5,297 bases of DNA from Spirochaetales bacterium (GTDB lineage: Bacteria > Spirochaetota > Spirochaetia > Treponematales > Rectinemataceae). A program made the translations under genes and the position numbers. Shown one piece after another: positions 1 through 5,297 of this stretch. Position 1 is the first letter of the stretch; each line of letters starts with the position of its first letter. The stretch is taken from assembly GCA_015657395.1 (NCBI GenBank), contig JADLKI010000021.1:7310-12606 (forward strand), read 5' to 3'. The notes under the pieces were generated by a model. The model was not told the DNA's origin, did not search any database, and saw only the letters and a program-made list of their open reading frames with translations.

Positions 1-1575
1 CCCGAGAGCGATGCCGACATGTGCACGTTTTAGGGCAGGCGCATCGTTGATGCCGTCTCCCACCATGCAGACCGGCAAGCCCAGCTTCTTTTGATAGTGG
101 TCGATCGCATTCAGCTTGTCTTCCGGCAGACAATCCGCCTGAAAGTCGTGAATGCCCGACAGCTTGGCAATATGGGCCGCCGCCTGCCTGTGGTCGCCGG
201 TGAGCAGCACCGTGTGAATGTCCATCGCTTCAATCTGCCGCACCACAGCGGCGGCATCTTCGCGCAGGGTGTCTGCCAGGGCAAGGAAGCCTCCCGTACT
301 GCCGTCGATACCGACATATATCACCGTACAGCCCGCAGCAGTGGTGAGTCTCGCCGCGCTGCTGATCTCCTCGGGAATCGGTACGGCAAACCCACCGAAC
401 AGTTCGGGATTCCCGGCAACGACGGTATGCCCGTCAATGTCCGCGACCACGCCCCGTCCAGGGAGCATCTGAAAATGCTTGGGTTCCCGTGGGTTTTCGT
501 TGAAGACCGACTGAAAATGCACAACGATGGCCTTACCCAGGGGATGCTCGGACCGCAGTTCCGCGGCCGCTGCGATGGAGAGGAGCTGTTCACCGGAGAT
601 GCCGGGGGCAAAGCTGCGCACCTCTGTCACGTGCGGCTTTCCATGGGTCAGAGTCCCTGTCTTGTCGAATGTTATTCTTTTCACCTTTGCCAGCCGCTCC
701 AGAGCATCGCCTTCACGGATAAGGATTCCGTATTTTGCGGCATTTCCGATGCCCGCCATGATCGCGGTGGGTGTGGCGAGCACCAGTGCGCAGGGGCAGA
801 ATACCACCAGGATTGTGACCGCCCGGATGATCTGCCCCGATATCGCCCAGGTGAGCGCGGCGGAGACGAGCGCGATCACCACAATCCATGTTGCCCACCG
901 GTCGGCGATCCCGACGATTTCTGCCTTGTCCGCGTCGGCCGACTGCACAAGCCGGATCATGCGCTGCAGGGAAGTGTCTTCCCCTACCTTTGTCGCTTTC
1001 ATGTCGAAGGAGCCAAACTGATTGACCGTCCCGCTCGAAACTTCGTCGCCGGCCCGCTTCTCCACCGGCAGGGATTCTCCCGTCATGACCGACTGGTCGA
1101 TGGATGTCTGACCGCTGACGATTATGCCGTCGACAGCGACTGTTTCTCCCGGCAGGACGCGGATAAGATCTCCGACCTGTACCTGTTCGGCCGGCAGAAT
1201 ACGCTCGGCACCGTCACTGATGATGCGGGCAGTCTGTGGAGTCAGATGCACCAGCTTTTCTATGCCGGCGCGGGCGCGCGACACTGTCAGCTTCTCCAGC
1301 AGGGAACCTATCTGCATTATGACGGCGACTTCCCCTGCCGCAAAAATCTGGTCTGTCGCAAGGGATGCAATCAAGGCAAGCGTTACAAGCAGGTCCGCCT
1401 TGACGTCGAATCGTGTGACAAGGCCGACCATTGCGTTTTTGACGATGGGAATCCCGCACAGAACGACGGCGATCCATGCAGGGTCTATCGATAGAATCTC
1501 TATTTCAGCCAGGCTGGCGATCAGCGCCGAACCTGAAAGAACCAAGAACAGGGTGCTCCGTCTATTGGAAGACAT
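1..1575 (-). CDS. Heavy-metal-translocating P1B-type ATPase, HMA-less, C-terminus cut by window edge
   Basis: This is an ATP-driven pump that exports soft or transition-metal cations across the cytoplasmic membrane. The 525 visible codons are open to the left edge. Four hydrophobic segments come first (about residues 8-24, 33-52, 60-80 and 81-95), followed by the actuator domain with TGES at 165-168. Two more membrane segments (about 229-246 and 250-272) follow, the second carrying the metal-binding CPC at 260-262. The catalytic loop has DKTGT at 304-308 (phosphorylated Asp304), the P1B-specific HP at 344-345, TGD at 459-461 and GDGIND at 506-511. The last two membrane helices lie outside the window. 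No N-terminal HMA domain or CxxC precedes the first helix. ATG 1575 is chosen because AGAGG (1584-1588) lies 8 nt upstream and no earlier in-frame ATG is near. The CPC helix reads [16 protein letters not shown], mixing copper-like (LATPTAIM) and zinc/cadmium-like (CPCALV) features, so the transported metal is undecided. The csoR gene upstream is the likely regulator. Confidence 0.95.
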   Translation of the reverse strand, partial: MSSNRRSTLFLVLSGSALIASLAEIEILSIDPAWIAVVLCGIPIVKNAMVGLVTRFDVKADLLVTLALIASLATDQIFAAGEVAVIMQIGSLLEKLTVSRARAGIEKLVHLTPQTARIISDGAERILPAEQVQVGDLIRVLPGETVAVDGIIVSGQTSIDQSVMTGESLPVEKRAGDEVSSGTVNQFGSFDMKATKVGEDTSLQRMIRLVQSADADKAEIVGIADRWATWIVVIALVSAALTWAISGQIIRAVTILVVFCPCALVLATPTAIMAGIGNAAKYGILIREGDALERLAKVKRITFDKTGTLTHGKPHVTEVRSFAPGISGEQLLSIAAAAELRSEHPLGKAIVVHFQSVFNENPREPKHFQMLPGRGVVADIDGHTVVAGNPELFGGFAVPIPEEISSAARLTTAAGCTVIYVGIDGSTGGFLALADTLREDAAAVVRQIEAMDIHTVLLTGDHRQAAAHIAKLSGIHDFQADCLPEDKLNAIDHYQKKLGLPVCMVGDGINDAPALKRAHVGIALG

Positions 1576-1596
1576 GTCTGTTTCCTCTTTTATACA

Positions 1597-1614
1597 TATA
1601 CGGGTAATGGTATA
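1597..1614. promoter_or_regulatory. Candidate metal-repressor operator, inverted repeat over the -10 region
   Basis: The 18-bp element TATACGGGTAATGGTATA has perfect 5-bp arms (TATAC / GTATA) around an 8-bp centre. It overlaps the -10 box and covers the predicted transcription start, where a repressor would block initiation. CsoR-family operators are typically GC-containing cores flanked by inverted ATAC/GTAT-type arms, which fits the arms here; the core is less GC-rich and less symmetric than in known sites. That CsoR binds here is inference. Confidence 0.5.
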
Positions 1615-1641
1615 GTAAAAGACAAAAGCACTCTTTGTCAA
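1612..1641 (-). promoter_or_regulatory. Sigma70-like promoter of the P-type ATPase gene
   Basis: Read on the minus strand, a perfect -35 box TTGACA (1636-1641) is followed after 18 bp by TACTAT (1612-1617, 4 of 6 matches to TATAAT). Transcription would start near 1605, about 30 nt before the ATPase ATG. The ATPase therefore need not depend on read-through from csoR. Identified by eye only; the start site is inferred. Confidence 0.6.
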
Positions 1642-1732
1642 TAAAAAATTATTCAATCAAACCGGCAGGGGGGAATCGTGAGCGGCGGACACAGTCTATT
1701 TGAGCCCACAACCTTTGCTGCGGCGCTGCAAT

Positions 1733-2008
1733 TCAGGACATCCTTGAAAAATGTTCGAGTGCCTTGGCGAATTCTCCGATAGTCTTATCCGCATCTCCAT
1801 GCTCAATGCCATCGCGCACACAGTGGTTCAGATGTCCTTCCAGAATGATCTGCCCTACCTTGTGCAGGGCGTTTTTAGCCGCGTTTATCTGAATCAGTAC
1901 ATCTTCGCAGGGTATGTCCTCGTCGACCATTTTATCGATCGCCTGGATTTGCCCCAAAATTTTCTTGATTCGTCTGTGTAGATTGTCGGCATCCATACAC
2001 TGTCGCAT
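1733..2008 (-). CDS. csoR: CsoR/RcnR-family metal-sensing transcriptional repressor
   Basis: This is a 91-residue, all-helical DNA-binding repressor of the CsoR/RcnR/FrmR family, which releases operator DNA on binding its metal or other effector. The family core is clear: LHRRIKKILGQIQAI at 10-24, then Cys34 (in DIPCEDVL), His59 and Cys63 (in GHLNHC). Aligned with E. coli RcnR (H3, C35, H60, H64), the ligand positions read x-C-H-C. This is the fingerprint of Cu(I)-sensing CsoR rather than RcnR (HCHH), FrmR (PCHE) or the persulfide sensor CstR, which lacks the His. An additional Cys4 lies near the N-terminus. ATG 2008 is preferred because GAGGG (2017-2021) sits 8 nt upstream; the in-frame ATG at 1996 has no suitable ribosome site. 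The P-type ATPase follows 157 bp downstream in the same direction and is the likely target. Copper specificity is inferred from the residues; a nickel or other sensor cannot be excluded. Confidence 0.93.
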   Translation of the reverse strand: MRQCMDADNLHRRIKKILGQIQAIDKMVDEDIPCEDVLIQINAAKNALHKVGQIILEGHLNHCVRDGIEHGDADKTIGEFAKALEHFSRMS

Positions 2009-2027
2009 GGCCTTGGCCCTCTTTCTC

Positions 2028-2040
2028 TCTGACTGTCAGA
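2028..2040. repeat. Perfect 13-bp palindrome in the csoR leader
   Basis: TCTGACTGTCAGA consists of two 6-bp arms around a central base. It lies between the predicted csoR transcription start (near 2047) and its ribosome-binding site. It could be an operator or a short RNA hairpin. It does not resemble the inverted repeat at the ATPase promoter. A palindrome of this size can occur by chance. Confidence 0.35.
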
Positions 2041-2053
2041 CGTAGAAACACCT

Positions 2054-2082
2054 ATTCTATTATGCTTTCCGGATTCCATCAA
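2054..2082 (-). promoter_or_regulatory. Sigma70-like promoter of csoR
   Basis: On the minus strand, TTGATG (2077-2082, 4 of 6 matches to TTGACA) is separated by exactly 17 bp from TAGAAT (2054-2059, 5 of 6 matches to TATAAT). The predicted start, near 2047, gives a leader of about 40 nt to the csoR ATG. This would make csoR independent of the cassette upstream. Identified by eye. Confidence 0.5.
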
Positions 2083-2154
2083 GAAGAGGTTCTTAAAGAC
2101 ATGTGAAGACTCGCGCGAGATGTGTCCCGGAATCCTGGTTCGGAATTTTTCAGG

Positions 2155-3015
2155 CTAGCGCTTCTCAAGCCATTTCTGTATGGCCCTGACGGCGCGGTCC
2201 TGTTCCCCTTCTTCCGGAGCAATCTCTTCGGGCGCTACGGTGAGCTCCCGCTTTCCCTGAATTGTGTCGTAGAGAACAAGTGCAGGGAAATTCTCTGCTT
2301 GGAGGAGCGATTCGAGGACCAATGGAATTATTTCCTCGCCCATGCTTGCAAGAATGCCGAACTCCGGGCACAGGGCAAGGTCTCTGGTGTCGGAGCTGAA
2401 GAGGGTGGGGCCGGAAAACCATGTCCTTTTCCAGTCTGCGAACGCTTTCTCGTATGTGCGCCGTGTCTCTTCCGCAACCTGCCTGGCCAGCTCGCGGATG
2501 CTCTCGACTTCATTGTGGCTGAGCATTGGTACTTTGCCTTTCATATCCTCGCTTCCGCGGCGCATCCCCGGCGACGCACCGAATGATATCAGAATGTTTC
2601 CGTATACCGGCCCGCCCAGACCGGCCTCGGCGTGCGTGATGCGAAATGACGCACCCAATTTGGATTCCCAGAGTCCGGAGACCCCCACGGAAACCCCTGT
2701 ATATACCTTGCTGCCATGAGTCATAGTAGTGATAAGGAGACCCCAGCCGTCAACCACACGATTCTGGTAATCCACGGGATAGCCATACCCCCTGTAAAAG
2801 TCGATGAACTTCGACAGTGGCTGGGGTGGGTTGATCCACTTTGTGTCGATCCCCAGGGACCACGCGATGCAGTTGTACACCTGTGTCTGTGGGGCCGTTA
2901 TCCATACGTTGGCGAAGTCCAACTGGGGAAAGGATTCCCACAGCGCCGCCTTTTCGGAGGCCGTGGGCTGGCGGGGATAAGAATCCGCAGCCGCGGGATC
3001 ATGGTTCTCTGCCAT
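2155..3015 (-). CDS. Two-domain protein of unknown function, DUF7689-like N-terminal half
   Basis: The protein has 286 residues with no signal peptide or membrane segment, so it is probably cytoplasmic. The N-terminal half (about 37-145) has YNCIAWSLG (47-55), an aromatic FIDFYRGYGY (70-79), TH (99-100), WESKLG (116-121), ITH (126-128) and VYG (137-139). This conserved Cys/His series matches, from memory, bacterial proteins annotated DUF7689. The invariant-looking Cys49 and the histidines could form a catalytic or metal site, but no activity is established. A charged helical linker (about 165-195) leads to a C-terminal module (about 195-286) with WF-SSDTRDLALCPEFG, then MGEEIIPLVLESLL and a terminal WLEKR. 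This resembles a helical module seen in many hypothetical proteins. ATG 3015 is chosen because it lies 2 nt after the stop of the preceding gene, implying coupled translation. The frame stays open upstream to 3198, but that part overlaps the well-supported neighbour. Confidence 0.8.
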   Translation of the reverse strand: MAENHDPAAADSYPRQPTASEKAALWESFPQLDFANVWITAPQTQVYNCIAWSLGIDTKWINPPQPLSKFIDFYRGYGYPVDYQNRVVDGWGLLITTMTHGSKVYTGVSVGVSGLWESKLGASFRITHAEAGLGGPVYGNILISFGASPGMRRGSEDMKGKVPMLSHNEVESIRELARQVAEETRRTYEKAFADWKRTWFSGPTLFSSDTRDLALCPEFGILASMGEEIIPLVLESLLQAENFPALVLYDTIQGKRELTVAPEEIAPEEGEQDRAVRAIQKWLEKR

Positions 3016-3017
3016 AA

Positions 3018-3470
3018 TCAACTCTTGGAGAGGCCGACGTAGCAGCCGCTGGATTTGGAGAAGCTGACAGTCATCTCCCCCGATCCTCCATCGATGACCA
3101 ACTTTGCCCAGGCTTCGTCTTCTGAAGCCACCGAACAATAGAAATTCCCCTTGCACGTCCACGTTTGGCCCGCAACAGTGACAAAACTCACCCACCAATA
3201 GTCAAAGGGGCTGGCCGCTCCCGTTTCATAGGTGAACGACATTGTGCATTCCTGCTGAGGGGTGACGCTGTACCATGTCTTTTCCTCCTGCTTGTCCGGA
3301 TCGTTGCTTCTGCGGTGCCGCAGAGTGAGCGTGGTGAGGATTGTGCCCCATCCATTCTTTATGTACGCAGTTCCCGAATGCTTGGTGCTGTCGACCACCT
3401 GGCCCTCGCCCTTCACGGACGGCTTCCCGGGCTGGTTGTATTTCCCCTTTTCCTCATCGCAGTTGCACAT
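3018..3470 (-). CDS. Small beta-sandwich-like protein resembling the 'Up-regulated in Daf-2' (PUD1/2) family
   Basis: The 150-residue protein has no signal peptide. After a hydrophilic start with a CNC motif (2-4), it shows a run of alternating beta-type sequence and the motifs HRRSND (52-57), KTW (64-66), DYWWV (90-94), CKGNFYC (106-112) and SKSSGC (138-143). These match what I recall of the PUD1/2 domain. Its C. elegans members form a beta-sandwich heterodimer related in fold to fungal aegerolysins. Aegerolysins bind membrane lipids and often act with a partner, but no function can be claimed here. ATG 3470 is firmly supported by AAGGAGG (3475-3481) 4 nt upstream. The gene is first in a two-gene transcript: its TGA is 2 nt from the next ATG, so the two products are probably made together. 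The family assignment is from memory and would need a profile search. Confidence 0.82.
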   Translation of the reverse strand: MCNCDEEKGKYNQPGKPSVKGEGQVVDSTKHSGTAYIKNGWGTILTTLTLRHRRSNDPDKQEEKTWYSVTPQQECTMSFTYETGAASPFDYWWVSFVTVAGQTWTCKGNFYCSVASEDEAWAKLVIDGGSGEMTVSFSKSSGCYVGLSKS

Positions 3471-3498
3471 AAGTCCTCCTTCGATATACCGCTTGCTT

Positions 3499-3545
3499 TG
3501 ATAGCATGTCTTTTTGGAATATATAGATATAATTATGATAGCATG
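3499..3545. repeat. Pair of 10-bp direct repeats at the PUD-like gene promoter
   Basis: TGATAGCATG occurs exactly at 3499-3508 and again at 3536-3545, 37 bp apart (about 3.5 helical turns). The right copy covers most of the -10 box; the left copy lies in the transcribed leader. The intervening DNA is very AT-rich. Such a pair could be binding sites for a regulator, possibly the adjacent OmpR-type protein, whose family usually binds direct repeats at shorter spacing. Function is inferred. Confidence 0.4.
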
Positions 3546-3562
3546 CTTCTGCCCATTGTCAA
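3535..3562 (-). promoter_or_regulatory. Sigma70-like promoter of the two-gene cassette
   Basis: On the minus strand, a perfect TTGACA (3557-3562) is followed after 16 bp by TATCAT (3535-3540, 5 of 6 matches to TATAAT). Transcription would start near 3528, leaving a leader of about 57 nt, AT-rich for most of its length, before the PUD-like gene. This is the strongest promoter match in the window. Confidence 0.65.
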
Positions 3563-3757
3563 CATAGGAATTTTACCTCTGGCTATAATTACTTCGATTA
3601 AAGAAAGGGACTCAGAAATATTGTTGACAGATTACAGAGTCGATAATTTAAAACAGGAAAGGTCTCACCTGCCTTATCAGAATAGGAATTATCTCAGGGT
3701 TGCCCGGTACGTATTCCGGCTCAGCGATCACCGTCAGGGATCATTAAAAAGTTTGAG
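3563..3757. other. AT-rich intergenic DNA, no recognised gene
   Basis: This region lies between the response-regulator stop codon and the cassette promoter. It is visibly AT-richer than the flanking genes. ATAGGAATT occurs twice (3564-3572 and 3682-3690). I found no GC-rich hairpin with a following T-run on the minus strand, so no intrinsic terminator for the two-component operon can be named. A plus-strand open frame crosses it but has no ribosome-binding site. It could hold regulator binding sites or a small RNA; nothing in the sequence establishes either. Confidence 0.4.
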
Positions 3758-4429
3758 TTACGGCAGCGCTATCCTGTAGCCCACTCCGGGCTCCGTCAGA
3801 ATGACAGACGGATGTTCCGGGTCGGGCTCCAGCTTGCGGCGGAGAGCGAGTATGTGCACGCGCAAGCTTCCCTCCTCTGTCTCCCAGCTCGGGCCCCAGA
3901 CTTCCTTCAACAGTTTGTCCTTGGTTACGATCTTGCCTGCATATCGGAGCAGGATGCTTAACACCGAGAATTCGGTGACGGTCAGGTGGATCTCTTCCGT
4001 TCCCCTTGTGACCTTCCGGGAGTCGAGGTCGATTTCAAGATCGGCGACATGGTAAACCTGCTTCCCGGCGGGCACCATTCTTCTGCAGACCGCCGAGACG
4101 CGCGCCAGCATCTCGTTGGTATAGAAGGGCTTGACGATGTAGTCGTCGGCGCCTGCGTTGAGGAGGGCCACGATATCGTCCTGGGAGTCGCGCACCGAGA
4201 GGACAACGACGGGAACGCTGCTCCATGCGCGCAGCCTCGCGAGGACTTCCGTCCCCTCCATGTCCGGCAGATTGAGGTCGAGGAGCACGACATCGGGCTT
4301 GTTGGCCAGAAATTCCTGTATTCCCTCAAACCCATCGGCCGCCTCGAAGGTTTCCCAGCCTTTGCCCGCCAGTGCGATGGCGAGCAGTCTTCGTATCCGC
4401 GGTTCGTCGTCAATCACCAGCGCGCGCAT
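3758..4429 (-). CDS. kdpE: OmpR/PhoB-family response regulator, KdpE-like
   Basis: This is a cytoplasmic transcription factor activated by phosphorylation from the kinase encoded just upstream. Numbered from ATG 4429 (223 residues), the receiver domain has the acidic pair Asp7-Asp8, phospho-acceptor Asp51 (in LLDLNLPD), Ser78 and Lys100 (in KPF). The C-terminal winged helix (about 125-223) has LTVTEFSVLSILL, KEVWGP, the recognition-helix region LRVHILALRRKLE and a final GVGYR. The order and several blocks (AWSSVPVVVLS, VWGP, GVGYR) are close to E. coli KdpE. An ATG at 4435 gives two more residues. I prefer 4429 because AGGAG (4436-4440) lies 6 nt upstream of it but abuts the 4435 ATG; a second AAGGA (4441-4445) would serve 4435, so the choice is not certain. 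The start overlaps the kinase 3' end by 20 nt, indicating coupled translation. The targets are unknown because no kdpFABC is visible. Confidence 0.92.
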   Translation of the reverse strand: MRALVIDDEPRIRRLLAIALAGKGWETFEAADGFEGIQEFLANKPDVVLLDLNLPDMEGTEVLARLRAWSSVPVVVLSVRDSQDDIVALLNAGADDYIVKPFYTNEMLARVSAVCRRMVPAGKQVYHVADLEIDLDSRKVTRGTEEIHLTVTEFSVLSILLRYAGKIVTKDKLLKEVWGPSWETEEGSLRVHILALRRKLEPDPEHPSVILTEPGVGYRIALP

Positions 4430-5297
4430 CCGCATCTCCTTCCTTGCATTTCGGCAGGAACGCCTCTATTTCGAAGCCTTTTTCCGTTTTGTGCGCCTCG
4501 ATACTTCCGCCGTGCGCCTCTGCGATACCTTTGCATATGGCCAGCCCCAGTCCGAGTCCTCCCTGCTTGTCGCCGGTGCGGCGCGTGAATTTGGCGAAGG
4601 GGTGCAGCATGCGCTCGGGACTGAAGCCGGGCCCGGAATCCCTCACGGTCAGTGAAAGGCCGTCATTTTTGTCGGCAAACGCGAGTTCGACGGAGGCGCC
4701 GGGGCGTGAGTATTTACAGGCGTTTTCGAGAAGGTTCACCGCGAGCCTGTTTACGAGGACGGCGTCGACCACATAGACCCCGGTTTCTTCCGGCAGACGC
4801 AGCGTGAGTTTTCGGCCTGATAGATGGTCGGAGACAGCCTCCAACGCCGCCCTTGCCAGCTCGGAGGCCTCGACGGGCTCTCGTTTCAGCTTGAGTGTGC
4901 CGGTTTCGATTCTTCCGATGGAGAGCAGGTCATCCACGACGCGCGTGAGCCTTTCCGCTGACTGGAGCGCGCCGTCCACAAGTTCGGTCCTGATGGCGGT
5001 CTGAGAGAAGAGGTCCTGATCCCTGAGCGCACTCAGCGAGCCGGTGATGGAGGTGAGCGGCGTCTTCAGCTCGTGGGAGACGGAGTCGAAGAGAACCTTC
5101 GCGAGCCGTTCGGATTCCAGTTCGAGGGCGACCCTTTTCGATAGCTCGTCCGAACGCGCCCGTTCGATGAAGAGGGCGAGGCTTCTGCCGAAAGCCAGGA
5201 GAAGGTGATCGATCTCCTCAGTGCGGCCTTTTTCGACAGGGACCCTGTATCCTATCGCTGCGACGGGAGGGCCTCCCGCGCTGGCGGGCACGAATCG
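4410..5297 (-). CDS. kdpD: Sensor histidine kinase, KdpD-like C-terminal part, N-terminus beyond window
   Basis: The 295 visible residues are the catalytic end of a two-component kinase and remain open to the right edge; a GTG at 5291 is internal, not a convincing start. After the end of a preceding sensory (probably GAF-like) domain, a helical connector leads into HisKA. Its H-box is SVSHELKTPLTSITGSL, with phosphorylatable His at codon 5073-5075. HATPase_c follows with the N-box NLLENACKYS, G1 DSGPGF, an F-box FAKFTR and G2 GGLGLGLAICKGIAEAHGG. The sequence around the H-box and the connector resembles KdpD-family kinases. The diagnostic KdpD, USP and four-helix membrane domains would lie outside the window, so the KdpD assignment is provisional. 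The stop overlaps the response-regulator start. A hydrophilic tail (about 12 residues, Asp/Ala-rich) follows the ATPase domain. Confidence 0.9.
   Translation of the reverse strand, partial: RFVPASAGGPPVAAIGYRVPVEKGRTEEIDHLLLAFGRSLALFIERARSDELSKRVALELESERLAKVLFDSVSHELKTPLTSITGSLSALRDQDLFSQTAIRTELVDGALQSAERLTRVVDDLLSIGRIETGTLKLKREPVEASELARAALEAVSDHLSGRKLTLRLPEETGVYVVDAVLVNRLAVNLLENACKYSRPGASVELAFADKNDGLSLTVRDSGPGFSPERMLHPFAKFTRRTGDKQGGLGLGLAICKGIAEAHGGSIEAHKTEKGFEIEAFLPKCKEGDADARAGD

Noticed and set aside
91..1494. A 467-codon open frame on the plus strand, opposite the ATPase gene
   Set aside because: The minus strand here encodes an ATPase with every P1B motif in order. The plus-strand translation is rich in Cys, His, Arg and Asp without any recognisable fold, and is the expected mirror of a codon-biased gene.
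2110..2119. Palindrome CTCGCGCGAG as a terminator of the two-gene cassette
   Set aside because: It leaves no room for a loop as a hairpin and is not followed by a T-run on the minus strand; no other terminator-like structure was found after 2155.
3016..3198. Extension of the DUF7689-like protein upstream to 3198
   Set aside because: The extra 61 residues overlap the PUD-like gene in another frame, look like out-of-frame translation, and the ATG at 3015 fits tight coupling to the preceding stop.
3700..3740. GCCGG / CCGGGC pairing downstream of the response regulator as a terminator
   Set aside because: The stem is only 4 perfect pairs or needs a bulge, and no T-run follows on the transcribed strand.
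3543..3779. A plus-strand frame of 78 codons with a hydrophobic start, in the AT-rich intergenic region
   Set aside because: No Shine-Dalgarno sequence precedes the ATG. The ATG lies within the minus-strand cassette promoter, and the frame ends inside the response-regulator gene on the other strand. The hydrophobic residues follow from AT-rich DNA. Not excluded as a small protein, but unsupported.
3986..4776. Several plus-strand frames of 130-200 codons opposite the two-component genes
   Set aside because: They lie opposite clearly recognisable response-regulator and kinase domains and show no domain of their own.

Overview
All six genes that I can support lie on the minus strand, so the window reads from right to left. 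The order is sensor kinase, response regulator, a small beta-sandwich-like protein, a two-domain protein of unknown function, a CsoR-type metal sensor, and a heavy-metal P1B-type ATPase. The kinase is cut by the right edge and the ATPase by the left edge. The organism is a bacterium with moderately GC-rich coding DNA, AT-richer intergenic DNA, clear Shine-Dalgarno sites and sigma70-like promoters. I cannot fix its phylum from the sequence.

Right part (3758-5297): an overlapping two-component pair. The kinase has the HisKA and HATPase_c arrangement of the KdpD family. The OmpR/PhoB-type regulator resembles KdpE. No kdpFABC potassium pump follows downstream.

Middle part (2155-3562): a two-gene cassette behind its own promoter (TTGACA, 16 bp, TATCAT). 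The first gene encodes a 150-residue protein resembling the 'Up-regulated in Daf-2' (PUD1/2) beta-sandwich proteins. The second, starting 2 nt after the stop of the first, encodes a 286-residue protein. Its N-terminal half carries the NC-x-AW-x-LG / SKLG / H / YG pattern of the DUF7689 type, and its C-terminal half looks like a separate helical module. This is the least understood part of the window and the best candidate for an undescribed system.

Left part (1-2082): a metal-response module. A CsoR/RcnR-family repressor with a C-H-C metal-site fingerprint has its own promoter. It is followed by a P1B-type efflux ATPase that lacks an N-terminal HMA domain. The ATPase has a separate promoter whose -10 region is overlapped by an 18-bp inverted repeat, a plausible operator for the repressor. 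The two genes probably form a metal-detoxification circuit: metal binds the sensor, the repressor releases the promoter, and the ATPase exports the metal.

I see no tRNA, rRNA, CRISPR array, insertion sequence or convincing intrinsic terminator. No gene-free stretch exceeds 300 bases. The longest is the 287 bases between the response regulator and the PUD-like gene.
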